From: Flavipsychrobacter stenotrophus
GTDB lineage: Bacteria > Bacteroidota > Bacteroidia > Chitinophagales > Chitinophagaceae
Length of the DNA stretch: 64,000 nucleotides
Assembly: GCF_002954265.1 (NCBI RefSeq)
Contig: NZ_PPSL01000001.1
Location: 558,001 to 622,000 of the forward strand
Direction: 5' to 3'
The notes under the pieces were generated by a model. It ran no database searches and was not told where the DNA came from. It worked only from the letters and a program-made list of their open reading frames with translations. Shown here one piece after another: positions 52,329 to 60,918 of this stretch (its first letter is position 1; each line of letters begins with the position of its first letter). Both the position numbers and the translations under genes were made by a program.

Positions 52329-52354
52329 AAAACCTAAATAAAAACAATAACAAT

Positions 52355-53659
52355 ATGCCTGACCAACCCCTATATGGAGACGACGGTATGACCGAAGAAG
52401 GTATGGATAGTTATACTGGAGACAGTTCTACGGATTCGCCTACCACATCAGTGTCATATGATAATGGAATGCCGGTCACACCACCCAATTATTATACACC
52501 TTCTGGTAATAATATATTAAATACGAGTGCTGTTACAACACCGTTGCAACCAATATTTTATTTTCCGGATACAAGCAATGTGGTAGATAATATGCCACGC
52601 GCTAACCCTGGAAGCGGTAGAAATTATTTGCGTGGTCATATAGCTGATTCTTCGATAACAACTGGTAAATTTGGTGCGTTGAGCAGTAAATTAGATGTTA
52701 CTAACTTTAGTTCTGCCGAAGGATCACTTTTTAATTCAGACAATAATGAAAATTATTTTTTGGAAAGCTATGCCGGTATTGAAAGCATCATAGATCCAAC
52801 AGATGAAGAACTAAAGAGTGTTGAAATGATTATTATTGTCATTTGCACAATTAAGGAATATAGTAGATGCAATAAATATAACAACAAAGTAGTTGGCAAA
52901 ACTTATTACATAGTAAAGAAAACAATGGCTAACGCCGAAAAAGCATTTTCTGCTTTCGTATCAAAGAAGCTTAAAAGAAAATCATTTGATAAAGTAATAA
53001 TAGATACTCATGGTTTTATTGGACTAATATTTGTTAATGGAGAAGTTGAGAATAACGTTGGTACGTCGTTTATGGATTCTGACAACTTTTTGAATCCTAA
53101 AAACGCTACTATGGCGATGGATGCTGGCGGCTTGAGAATAATATTACAAAAAATCAGCAAGGACGGCCAGGTTGTATTTTTACCCTGCATGACTGGCTGC
53201 TTTAAAGAAGAAGCACGTGAAAGATGGCCATATGATGGTCGCGAACTGGGTAAGGATTTACATAAGGTTAATTTAAAAAGTACACTTTACATAGGTCAAG
53301 CATTTAATAATGGCTCAATCAATGATATGGGGGATCTTTATTATCATTATTTTTTAAACGTTAGGCCAGCTATAACATGGGGTTTTAAGTATGAATATCA
53401 TGATAAACAATATGTAAACCACCCCAAAATGGGATTTGTGAAATTTCAAAAAGGAAAAGATTTAGATTTGGGATCGCTAACCGATAGAGATGGGAATTTG
53501 CTTATAAGTGGGAAGGTGGCGATGATAATTGAAGCAAATAAAAGCGGTGAAAGTTCTGTCAACGGTTATCATTTATCATCTTATGATAGACAATCAGAAG
53601 AGGTTAAGAAAGATTCTGTAGAGCTAAATAATAGACTAAATAAACAATATGCAAAATAA
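52355..53659 (+). CDS. Effector-like modular protein 1, clan-CD-peptidase-like C-terminal domain
   Basis: This 434-aa protein has an acidic/Ser-rich N-terminus (about 1-45). The block at about residues 46-110 (TPSGNNILNTSAVTTPLQP, RANPGSG, GHIADSS, TGKFG) is shared with the protein at 54308. Its C-terminal domain (about 155-400) has a hydrophobic strand before H219-G220 (KVIIDTHGF) and another before C278 (QVVFLPCMTGC). This is the His-Gly and Cys arrangement of caspase/CHAT/gingipain-type (clan CD) peptidases, and the assignment is inference. The C-terminal part is AT-rich compared with its start. A lipoprotein gene follows after 19 bp. Confidence 0.72.
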   Translation: MPDQPLYGDDGMTEEGMDSYTGDSSTDSPTTSVSYDNGMPVTPPNYYTPSGNNILNTSAVTTPLQPIFYFPDTSNVVDNMPRANPGSGRNYLRGHIADSSITTGKFGALSSKLDVTNFSSAEGSLFNSDNNENYFLESYAGIESIIDPTDEELKSVEMIIIVICTIKEYSRCNKYNNKVVGKTYYIVKKTMANAEKAFSAFVSKKLKRKSFDKVIIDTHGFIGLIFVNGEVENNVGTSFMDSDNFLNPKNATMAMDAGGLRIILQKISKDGQVVFLPCMTGCFKEEARERWPYDGRELGKDLHKVNLKSTLYIGQAFNNGSINDMGDLYYHYFLNVRPAITWGFKYEYHDKQYVNHPKMGFVKFQKGKDLDLGSLTDRDGNLLISGKVAMIIEANKSGESSVNGYHLSSYDRQSEEVKKDSVELNNRLNKQYAK

Positions 53660-53678
53660 AAACAAAAATAGAAATATC

Positions 53679-54113
53679 ATGAAAAATATTTTTTTTATGT
53701 TTTTGTGTTTGTACCTCCAGAGTTGTCATACGCCTCACAAATATCTACTTCATTCATATAAATTTAGGCTAATAAAGGCATCATTTCCTGGCGGAGAAGA
53801 TTCATTAAATAGTTTTTTAGTCGCCAACCATAGTACGAATATTTGCATACCTGATTCGTTAAATTCCTACGATGATAGTTTCTACCGTCAGTCGGTATTG
53901 TTTTCGATTGACAGAAGTGGAAATATAATTGACACATCATATGGAGTTTGGTCAGGTATTTACTACTGTGTAGCAGATCTAAATAATATTATTAGTAAAA
54001 TGCCCAAATGGACTCCTTGCTATTTAGTACATAAAAAAACAAAAAAATACATTGATTGTTCTGTAGGGTTTTCTGTTAAATATTATTATTGTAAATATAA
54101 TAAAAGCAAATAG
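53679..54113 (+). CDS. Lipoprotein with TonB-C-terminal-like domain, possible immunity protein
   Basis: From the ATG at 53679 (MKNIFFMFLCLYLQSC) this 144-aa protein has a lipobox with Cys16. The mature part has SFPGGEDSLNSFL and, near the end, MPKWTPCYL followed by a strand. These are the hallmarks of the TonB C-terminal fold (PGGEexlxxfl ... MPKWKPG) in a protein with no spacer or receptor partner. It follows effector-like protein 1 after 19 bp and is AT-rich like it. Small exported partners next to toxins are typically immunity proteins; that role is inference. An upstream ATG at 53649 would put 10 residues before the signal. Confidence 0.65.
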   Translation: MKNIFFMFLCLYLQSCHTPHKYLLHSYKFRLIKASFPGGEDSLNSFLVANHSTNICIPDSLNSYDDSFYRQSVLFSIDRSGNIIDTSYGVWSGIYYCVADLNNIISKMPKWTPCYLVHKKTKKYIDCSVGFSVKYYYCKYNKSK

Positions 54114-54307
54114 TGATAACTGCGGCTCGCTGTACTCTGTTTTAAAAAAGTTGTAGCTGAGAGAAGCCAATAGGCTTAGTTCGTTTGGTAGAGATCTACC
54201 GATTTCCTGAAAAAAAAGCACATTTCATTATTTTTCGCTTTATAGTTGGAATATACCGCCTCCGCAGCACAGGAAGTTTTTTACTCATTCTATACAACAA
54301 TGACATT

Positions 54308-55546
54308 ATGCATATACAATACCATGATCCTTACTCAACATACTGGAAAGACAAGTATAAAACACTACCCAATGAAGTAGGCCCATATGCTGAAAATAAA
54401 GAAAAAAGCCCGGCATGGATGCGCTCAAAGGGTCTGCGGTATGGTGGGCAGGATGGCGGTGGTCACTTCTGGGTATCGAAAAGTGGCGATATTTACTATT
54501 TTGATGACGTAGCATCTGGCAGCAATAGCGATACGGAAAATACAAATACCAATAACGCAGGCAACAACTATAATTATACACCTTCGGGCAATAATATACT
54601 GAACACCAATGCTGTTACTTCGCCGCTGCAACCGATCATCTATTGGCCGAATAACAGTAATAGTGTTGATATAACGCCACGTGCTAACCCGGGTAGTGGC
54701 AAAAATTATGAAAATGGCCATATTGCAAGTTCATCCGCAGCAACTGGTAAGTTTGGTATAACAGAAACGGGTGGGGTAACTAACTATGGATCTGTACCAA
54801 GGGATCAGGTTAATTCGACGACTAATGAACCGATGACTGAAGCTGGCAACATTAAGCCAATTGCAATAGCCGATGATCAATCATCTGGTGGCTGCGATGG
54901 AGATAGCTATTTGTATATTGTGCCATTGAATGACAATAAATATGATAAGGCGGCAAGACAAGAATTTTTTGATTATATGAATGACAGATCTGGTGGAATA
55001 TTTAAGTTTTGCCCTGACAATGACGGAAAAGTAATATTGAAAAACAAAGCAAAAGATTGGCTATCCGTAGAAGCATCTCCAACAGTCTCCAAAATACTTG
55101 CCCATACTGTGTGTAATGCAATTGAAGGGGGAGTCGGATTTAATGGGGCTTCATTAATGAATCATAGAATAGAATTGAAAACAACTGATTTTGAAAAACC
55201 ACTTGATGCAAACGGTGCGGCTAATCGCAATTGGGAAAATATTGAAAAAAATAACGGTTGTTTTTTTGATGATTTTCGAACAGGTATGATAGATGTATCT
55301 GATTTTAGAAATTTATTGAATTTATCACAACATGGTTTGATAAATGGGATAAAATTGTCTAATGAAATTATACAAGCGGCCATTATTGGGCATGTTGTTT
55401 GTGAAAGGTCAGCATATGTTTGGTATAATGTTTGGCAAAATTTAAACATATCAGACAATAACATATATCATCAATATGCAACTTCAGCTCATCCAAAAGG
55501 AGTGAAGAGAGAACGCGCAATAATAAATGAAATGGCAACAAAATAA
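54308..55546 (+). CDS. Effector-like modular protein 2 (ends at an in-frame TAA)
   Basis: From the ATG at 54308 the protein has 412 aa. The first about 70 residues are unlike protein 1. Residues about 91-150 repeat the shared block (TPSGNNILNTNAVTSPLQP, RANPGSG, GHIASSS, TGKFG). The C-terminal domain (about 195-412) has no recognised family, but it shows NEIIQAAIIGHVVCER and the ending HPKGVKRERAIINEM. The frame remains open after the TAA at 55544-55546 for another 108 codons (to 55870). The original protein was therefore probably about 520 aa. A start at 54185 would add 41 residues that look non-coding. Confidence 0.68.
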   Translation: MHIQYHDPYSTYWKDKYKTLPNEVGPYAENKEKSPAWMRSKGLRYGGQDGGGHFWVSKSGDIYYFDDVASGSNSDTENTNTNNAGNNYNYTPSGNNILNTNAVTSPLQPIIYWPNNSNSVDITPRANPGSGKNYENGHIASSSAATGKFGITETGGVTNYGSVPRDQVNSTTNEPMTEAGNIKPIAIADDQSSGGCDGDSYLYIVPLNDNKYDKAARQEFFDYMNDRSGGIFKFCPDNDGKVILKNKAKDWLSVEASPTVSKILAHTVCNAIEGGVGFNGASLMNHRIELKTTDFEKPLDANGAANRNWENIEKNNGCFFDDFRTGMIDVSDFRNLLNLSQHGLINGIKLSNEIIQAAIIGHVVCERSAYVWYNVWQNLNISDNNIYHQYATSAHPKGVKRERAIINEMATK

Positions 55547-55870
55547 TTAGAGAAAAAAGTCAAAGTTGCTGATGTGCGTTTAATACCTATTGACGATATT
55601 GCAGTGAAAAAAAATCAATTTTTTGAATTTGACCCTAACGATACAAAATATCAATCTAGTTATCCAATTCCCAATATCTATCCATTTGACCCATATGTTT
55701 CAGGAGATACAAAAAGACCAGGCGCTATTATTTTCATTTGGACAGCGTATGTAAGATCCAAACAACTTTTCCCAAATTATGTCACAGCAGCTCAGCTTGT
55801 TTATGATGAGAAGTTTAATTTACCTAAACTAGGAGTGGATAGTGGTTTTAAGAAAAATCCAAATTTGTAA
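55547..55870 (+). pseudogene. In-frame C-terminal continuation of effector-like protein 2
   Basis: The frame after the TAA reads LEKKVKVADVRLIPIDDIAV and continues as a credible domain (KRPGAIIFIWTAYVRSKQ) for 107 codons. It has no ATG of its own; GTG at 55574 could start a 98-aa protein. It joins seamlessly to protein 2, so the simplest reading is one gene with a nonsense change. The next gene starts 3 bp after its end (55874), which supports it being the true 3' end of the effector gene. Confidence 0.7.
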
Positions 55871-55873
55871 GTT

Positions 55874-56173
55874 ATGAAAACGTCATTGTTGTTTATACTA
55901 TTACAGTTAACGGTATGGAGTTGTTACGCGCAACAATTTATTCCCTTCTATGACACAAATAATCATCTACATATCGCTGTCCCTAGTGTATATTCAATAA
56001 GGAGTCTACCAACATCTATTTTTGGTTGGTATTTTGTGTTCGAACAAATGCCCGAGAAGGCTGTATTTATTAGCATCAGGAAGAATAGTAACCCAAGTTT
56101 ATTTATTAATGCACACAAAACAAATGCCTATTTTAATTGTTTTACAACAAATAAAAAAAAGGTATTTACTTGA
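55874..56173 (+). CDS. Exported protein, N-terminal half (possible immunity protein, frameshifted)
   Basis: This 99-aa frame has a signal peptide (MKTSLLFILLQLTVWSCYAQ). It continues into a beta-rich mature part until a run of eight A at 56153-56160, after which it reads VFT and stops. The +1 frame continues the protein (56155-56409). It lies 3 bp after the end of effector-like protein 2, the same placement as the lipoprotein after protein 1. One A more in the run would restore a protein of about 178 aa. Confidence 0.7.
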   Translation: MKTSLLFILLQLTVWSCYAQQFIPFYDTNNHLHIAVPSVYSIRSLPTSIFGWYFVFEQMPEKAVFISIRKNSNPSLFINAHKTNAYFNCFTTNKKKVFT

Positions 56174-56409
56174 GCAATAAATTCCGAAGTAGTAGGAAAG
56201 CGTTTTATAAACACGATAATAAAATTGATTTAGGAAATCCCGATGGTCATTTTAGAATAAATGATAGCTTCTATTTAGAAAGGACAATATACTATGCATT
56301 TATTAATAATAATGATGTTTTTATATTGGAGTTTAGTTGCCCACTAGATAGATATGAAGAATGTCAACCTATTTTTTTGAAAATTGCCGATTCCGTATAT
56401 TTTTATTAA
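56155..56409 (+). pseudogene. Exported protein, C-terminal half after the poly-A frameshift
   Basis: After the A8 run this frame reads KKGIYLSNKFRSSRKAFY and then KIDLGNPDGHFRIND, ending at FLKIADSVYFY. It has no start codon except a TTG at 56170. Together with 55874-56173 it makes one exported protein. Slippage at the A-run could switch the full-length product on and off, or the break may be a sequencing error. Confidence 0.65.
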
Positions 56410-56426
56410 AAATAAAACCAACCATT

Positions 56427-56645
56427 ATGACGAACCAGACAAAAATATTCTCTACACCCGGCGTGGCTGCTACACACGTAGCCTATGTTACCGATCTGGC
56501 CAATAATTTTATACGTGCGGGTATTGGGCATGGGTATTCAGCGTTTAATATAAGGCAGGTAGTAGTCACTCCCTATGATCCTGCTTTCGATCGCAACTGG
56601 TACACACTGCAGGTCGATTATTACGACCCTTCAGTTTATGAGTAG
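56427..56645 (+). CDS. 72-aa protein, first of a tandem pair
   Basis: From the ATG at 56427 (MTNQTKIFSTPGV) the product has 72 aa and no signal or membrane segment. It is a paralogue of the gene at 56703 of the same length. The two share the start MTNQ-K-FS, a QVVVTP strand and the ending RNWYTxQVDYYxP. No family is recognised. It lies 17 bp beyond the exported protein gene, so it could be on the same transcript. Confidence 0.65.
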   Translation: MTNQTKIFSTPGVAATHVAYVTDLANNFIRAGIGHGYSAFNIRQVVVTPYDPAFDRNWYTLQVDYYDPSVYE

Positions 56646-56702
56646 ATAGCAGTTAGTACATCCTGTTTAGTTCACTTATTTCATTTATCCCCCTTATCCT
56701 TT

Positions 56703-56921
56703 ATGACCAACCAGGCAAAAGTTTTTTCGATCATAGATACCGATCCTGCCACAGGCATAGCCAACGTAACCTCTGATGTAAACAATTATATAAGAGGTGC
56801 CATACTAGACGGCTTTTCCAATTTCTGCATAGGCCAGGTAGTTGTTACCCCTGCCAACACCAGCTACGCCCGCAACTGGTATACTGTGCAGGTAGATTAT
56901 TATAACCCAGGTATAATGTAG
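56703..56921 (+). CDS. 72-aa protein, second of a tandem pair
   Basis: This protein starts at the ATG at 56703 (MTNQAKVFSIIDTD) and is aligned end to end with the gene at 56427. The common pattern is a start strand, a helix (TSDVNNYIRGAI), QVVVTPANTSYARNWY and VQVDYYNPG. The coding bias is GC-richer than the effector C-terminal domains and closer to that of the 691-aa protein, which suggests that the 691-aa and the 72-aa proteins belong to the same core machinery. The function is unknown. Confidence 0.65.
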   Translation: MTNQAKVFSIIDTDPATGIANVTSDVNNYIRGAILDGFSNFCIGQVVVTPANTSYARNWYTVQVDYYNPGIM

Positions 56922-57071
56922 ATTACCCGGAATACCATACGTTCCCCACATCTCTTTGCTCGGCGTAGTCTTCTTGACTACGCCCCACGCGGCTGGCGGT
57001 CTCTGACCGTCGTCATGGTCTGCATATAATACCAAATAGACATTTATTTCACACTTTTGGATGCATCAACC

Positions 57072-57166
57072 ACTCTCCTCCTTTTGAAGGTGCCGGCAAC
57101 GGCACGAGCGTAGCTCTGTACCCAAAGTTTCGGCTTTTTCTGCCGAAACTTTGGGGGAGGTGGTTA
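57072..57166. repeat. Cassette-like repeat with conserved ends, copy 2
   Basis: It has the same ends as the copy at 44208 (ACTCTCCTCCTTTTGAAGG and TGGGGGAGGTGGTTA). The inside differs: GTGCCG/CGGCAC (57090-57105) and CCCAAAGTTTCGGC/GCCGAAACTTTGGG (57121-57155). Confidence 0.75.
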
Positions 57167-57537
57167 CTGCATTTGGTGTATTTTTAAAGTCGAAACGGTA
57201 TAAACTATACCAACCCACAAAAATAATTTCCCTCAAAATCAACTTTAAGTACACCTATTCAACACATTGACGGTCCATACTTTACAATAAGATATTCGAA
57301 TTGTTGTGGATATCTTTATTTCCCAAACTCATTTTCCCGCATTAATTTACACCCAAATCCAGGTGTAAACCTGTAGGCTCTTTGACACTATGAACCATCA
57401 TCACAACCACCTGCAAACATCGTAGGGGCTGAAAATCTTCAGCCCTAAACCCACACACTCAAGCCCTAATCATTCAAACATGGTCAATCTGTGAAATCTG
57501 TGCAATCATTTAAAATCTGTGATTCAGACAAACACTT

Positions 57538-57707
57538 TGCCACTTTTCACAAAAAATGTGGCAACAACTGGCAGAAAGTGGCAGAAAGTGGCAGAAAGTA
57601 GCAGAAAGTAGCAGTTTGTTAAAATCGGCTGAAACCCACACCCGAAAAGTATCTTAGCCCAAACCACTCAACCAGAACTGCCACTTTTATGAAAAACTGC
57701 CACTTTT
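57538..57707. repeat. Cluster of GTGGCAG/CTGCCAC motifs upstream of parE
   Basis: A 10-bp unit GCAGAAAGT(G/A) is repeated 4.4 times in exact register at 57571-57614. A dyad with arms TTGCCAC and GTGGCAA lies just before it. Two CTGCCACTTTT copies in opposite sense lie at 57678-57688 and 57697-57707. Confidence 0.6.
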
Positions 57708-57866
57708 CAAAACATTACTGCTCGGTCGCGGGAGTTAGCGTAGCACTCTGTGACGACTAGTTTATCGGGTCACTGACACTACACAATATCTCCATCATTC
57801 AAACACGTAAATCACAAATCACAATTGACCCATTTAATGTAAATTGCGCTTCAATAATAATTACTA

Positions 57867-59768
57867 ATGGCAGAGTTGCTTAATCAATATAATGAAGATA
57901 GTATCCGCTCGCTCGACTGGAGAGAGCATATAAGACTGCGCCCCGGTATGTATATAGGCAAGCTGGGCGATGGCAGTAGTGTAGATGATGGTATCTATGT
58001 GCTGGTAAAGGAGGTTGTAGACAATTGCATAGATGAGTTTGCAATGGGTCAGGGCAAGCGCATAGAGCTGAAGATAGCCGAGGGCGAAGTTTCTGTGCGT
58101 GACTATGGCCGTGGTATACCGCTGGGTAAGGTGGTAGATGTGGTGAGTAAGATCAACACCGGTGCCAAATACGATAGTAAAGCGTTTCAAAAGTCAGTAG
58201 GACTTAACGGTGTGGGTACCAAGGCGGTAAATGCACTAAGTAAGTATTTTAAGGTAGCTTCTTTCCGCGAAGGGCGCACCAAGGTAGCCGAGTTTGAACA
58301 GGGCATTTTGACAAAGGAGCACAAGGAAACAGATACCACCATGGCCAATGGTACAATGGTAGTTTTCCGCCCCGATGATACCGTGTTCCGTAACTATCAC
58401 TTCCTGCACGAATACCTTGAAAATCAGGTCTGGAACTATTGCTTCCTCAATGCCGGCCTGCAGATCAACTTCAACGGACGTAACTATATCTCTAAAAACG
58501 GCCTGTTAGACCTCCTTACCCGCAAGACCAATGCCGAGTCACTCAGGTATCCGATCATTCACCTGAAAGGAGACGATATTGAAGTGGCAGTTACCCACAA
58601 TGGCGACTATGGCGAGGATATTTATTCATTTGTAAACGGACAGCATACTACACAAGGCGGTACCCACCATGGTGCATTCAGGGAAGCCTATGTAAAGGCA
58701 ATCCGCGATTTCTATAAAAAGGATTATGATGCTTCCGATGTCCGCCAGAGTATTTGCGCTGCTGTAGCTGTGAAGGTTCAAGAGCCGGTATTCGAATCGC
58801 AGACAAAGACCAAACTGGGATCTCAGTATGTTTTTGAAGGAGGTCCGTCTATGAAGTCATTTATCGGCGATTTTCTCAATAAGGAACTCAACAACTTCCT
58901 TCATAAGAACCCCGCAATTGCCGATGCACTCAAGAAGCGCATAGAGCAGAGCGAAAGAGAACGCAAAGAACTATCAGGTATCCGCAAACTGGCCAATGAA
59001 CGCGCCAAAAAAGCCAACCTGCACAATAAGAAGCTAAGAGATTGCCGCATACATTTTAATGACGATGTTCCGGCTAAAAACAAAGAGGAGTTTCAGCAGA
59101 AGAAGTGGGAATCTACCGTATTTATAACGGAAGGGGATAGTGCGAGCGGTAGTATCACCAAGAGCCGCAATGTGGAAAGCCAGGCGGTATTCAGTCTGCG
59201 TGGTAAGCCATTGAACTGTTATGGTCTTACCAAGAAAGTGGTGTATGAAAATGAAGAATTCAACCTGTTGCAGCATGCGCTGAATATAGAAGAAGGTCTC
59301 GACGGGCTCCGCTATAACAACATTGTCATCGCTACCGATGCCGATGTGGATGGTATGCACATCCGCCTGCTCATTATGACCTTCTTCCTGCAGTTCTTCC
59401 CCGATCTGGTACGTGGTAACCACATCTATATCCTGCAGACCCCATTATTCCGTGTGCGCAACAAACAGAAGACCATCTACTGCTACAGCGATGAAGAGCG
59501 TCAGCGTGCTATCCACGAGATAGGCTCTAAAGCCGAGATCACCCGATTTAAAGGATTAGGTGAGATCAGCCCCGAAGAGTTTGCCCGTTTCATTGGCGAT
59601 GACATCCGTAAAGATCCCGTGCTCATCAGCCAGGACACGCAGATACAGAAGTTGCTGGAATACTACATGGGCAAAAATACCCCTGCCCGCCAGGTATTCA
59701 TCATCGACAACCTGCGCGTAGAAAAAGACCTTGCTGAAGAGCTGGGTGTGGAATTGGCAGAAGCCTAG
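57867..59768 (+). CDS. parE: DNA topoisomerase IV/gyrase subunit B (ParE type)
   Basis: This is the ATPase subunit of a type IIA topoisomerase. At 633 aa it has the GHKL ATPase ([47 protein letters not shown]). The transducer and the TOPRIM domain follow, with [10 protein letters not shown] and [12 protein letters not shown], then FKGLGEI. No 165-residue insert of the enterobacterial GyrB type is present. The length and sequence fit ParE of Bacteroidota better than GyrB. parC does not follow; an osmC-type gene lies convergent behind a perfect terminator. Confidence 0.9.
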   Translation: MAELLNQYNEDSIRSLDWREHIRLRPGMYIGKLGDGSSVDDGIYVLVKEVVDNCIDEFAMGQGKRIELKIAEGEVSVRDYGRGIPLGKVVDVVSKINTGAKYDSKAFQKSVGLNGVGTKAVNALSKYFKVASFREGRTKVAEFEQGILTKEHKETDTTMANGTMVVFRPDDTVFRNYHFLHEYLENQVWNYCFLNAGLQINFNGRNYISKNGLLDLLTRKTNAESLRYPIIHLKGDDIEVAVTHNGDYGEDIYSFVNGQHTTQGGTHHGAFREAYVKAIRDFYKKDYDASDVRQSICAAVAVKVQEPVFESQTKTKLGSQYVFEGGPSMKSFIGDFLNKELNNFLHKNPAIADALKKRIEQSERERKELSGIRKLANERAKKANLHNKKLRDCRIHFNDDVPAKNKEEFQQKKWESTVFITEGDSASGSITKSRNVESQAVFSLRGKPLNCYGLTKKVVYENEEFNLLQHALNIEEGLDGLRYNNIVIATDADVDGMHIRLLIMTFFLQFFPDLVRGNHIYILQTPLFRVRNKQKTIYCYSDEERQRAIHEIGSKAEITRFKGLGEISPEEFARFIGDDIRKDPVLISQDTQIQKLLEYYMGKNTPARQVFIIDNLRVEKDLAEELGVELAEA

Positions 59769-59791
59769 AGTGAATAAATTATTACATCAAT

Positions 59792-59830
59792 AAAGAAGCC
59801 CGTTCAAATGAGATTTGAACGGGCTTCTTT
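59792..59830. terminator. Bidirectional terminator between parE and the osmC-type gene
   Basis: AAAGAAGCCCGTTCAAAT and ATTTGAACGGGCTTCTTT form a perfect 18-bp stem around GAG, with A- and T-rich ends for both strands. Confidence 0.85.
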
Positions 59831-59851
59831 GTATTTAGTCGATTGATATTA

Positions 59852-60262
59852 TTACGCCAATGCAGCAGTCAATTTCTTCTCGCAGTTATACAACTTAGAG
59901 ATAGGGCAGTTTTCCTTAGCGTTTTCAGCACACTCCTGGAATTTTTCTGCTGTGATGCCCGGTATCTTGCCGGTTACATTCAGTTCGCTCAGGGTGATGG
60001 CACCATTGTCGAGGGTAATGTCGCAACGGGTAGTCAACTCATCTGGAGTGAAGCCGGCTTCGTTCAATACGAATGTCAGCTTCATGGTAAAGCAACCTGC
60101 GTGAGCAGCTGCTACCAGTTCTTCAGGGTTAGTACCAACGCCTTCGGCAAAGCGGCTAAGGAATGAATATTGTGTCTTGTCAAGAGTAGTACTTTGTGTG
60201 GTCAGGTGGCCTGTACCTTCTTTACCTGTTCCGTTCCATACGGCTGTAGCATTACGTTTCAT
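59852..60262 (-). CDS. OsmC-family peroxiredoxin
   Basis: This 136-aa OsmC/Ohr-type thiol peroxidase has the first catalytic Cys in HAGCFTM (about residue 57) and the second in ENCPISKLY (about residue 119), with the Arg in FAEGVGTNPEEL-type surroundings. It removes organic hydroperoxides in the cytoplasm. The start MKRNATAVWNG is the typical OsmC start. It is monocistronic. Confidence 0.93.
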   Translation of the reverse strand: MKRNATAVWNGTGKEGTGHLTTQSTTLDKTQYSFLSRFAEGVGTNPEELVAAAHAGCFTMKLTFVLNEAGFTPDELTTRCDITLDNGAITLSELNVTGKIPGITAEKFQECAENAKENCPISKLYNCEKKLTAALA

Positions 60263-60330
60263 GTGTCTGTTATTTTTATTGAAGTAAAGATAAAGAATGA
60301 CCTGTCAAATAGAACAGCAAGCACAAAAAA

Positions 60331-60354
60331 ATCCCCGCTTTTGAGGGCGGGGAT
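60331..60354 (-). terminator. Terminator of rpsP
   Basis: ATCCCCGC and GCGGGGAT form the stem. On the minus strand TTTTTTTG follows. Confidence 0.8.
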
Positions 60355-60387
60355 CGGTTATATTTGAGTTAACTCGGAGGCTAAATA

Positions 60388-60918
60388 CTAAGCTTCAGCA
60401 GCTTCTGTATCTGTAGCTTCTGTTTCAGTTGCAACAGCATCATCAGCAGTTTCAGCAGCAGCAGCAGCAGCTATTGCCTTTTCAGCGTTCTTAGCTTCTA
60501 CCTGGCGAACTGATTCGGTCATAGTGCTATGACGCTTGTCAGCTTTGTGCTTACGGTGAGCTTCTTCACGACGTGCAACCAGTTCTTCATGTTCGCCATT
60601 CCATGCTTCGAATTTCTCCATTGCAGTAGCTTCGTTGAACAAACCAAGAGATACACCACGATAAAGGTGCTTCAGGAACAATACACCCTTGAAAGACAAG
60701 ATACGACGGCAAGTGTTAGTTGGCTCAGCACCTTTCTGCAACCAGTACAAAGCGCGTTCGCGGTTCATACGGATAGAAGCAGGAACAGTCAATGGGTTGT
60801 AAGTACCTAACTTTTCGATGAATTTACCATCGCGCGGAGCGGTAGTGTTAGCAACTACGATAAAGTAAAACGGACGCTTTTTAGATCCGTGTCTCTGGAG
60901 ACGAATTTTTACCGACAT
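60388..60918 (-). CDS. rpsP: 30S ribosomal protein S16
   Basis: S16 is needed for 30S assembly. The first about 80 residues are the conserved S16 fold ([20 protein letters not shown] and [12 protein letters not shown]). The 176-aa length reflects a C-terminal extension of about 95 residues, first basic and then Ala/Glu/Thr-rich ([12 protein letters not shown]), as is usual in Bacteroidota. rimM and trmD, which follow rpsP in many bacteria, are not here. A perfect -7 element (TACATTTG) is at 60970-60963, 44 bp upstream. Confidence 0.96.
   Translation of the reverse strand: MSVKIRLQRHGSKKRPFYFIVVANTTAPRDGKFIEKLGTYNPLTVPASIRMNRERALYWLQKGAEPTNTCRRILSFKGVLFLKHLYRGVSLGLFNEATAMEKFEAWNGEHEELVARREEAHRKHKADKRHSTMTESVRQVEAKNAEKAIAAAAAAETADDAVATETEATDTEAAEA

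Larger units (their letters stand above)
56922..57866. other. 945-bp non-coding region before parE
   Basis: No credible gene is seen. The region contains the cassette-like repeat (57072-57166), a hairpin TAGGGGCTGAA/TTCAGCCCTA near 57423-57446, tandem GCAGAAAGTG repeats (57571-57614), inverted GTGGCAG motifs (57538-57707), and AT-rich sequence before parE. Confidence 0.6.

Noticed and set aside
54650-55546. A zinc-protease or HNH nuclease motif in the C-terminal part of effector-like protein 2
   Set aside because: GHVVCER resembles neither HExxH nor an HNH core; no catalytic set can be named.
57571-57614. Tandem 10-bp repeats as a possible CRISPR array
   Set aside because: The units directly abut, with no spacers, and no cas genes are near.
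57867-59768. Calling the topoisomerase subunit GyrB
   Set aside because: No GyrB-type insert and only 633 aa; the motifs fit ParE better, although parC is not adjacent.
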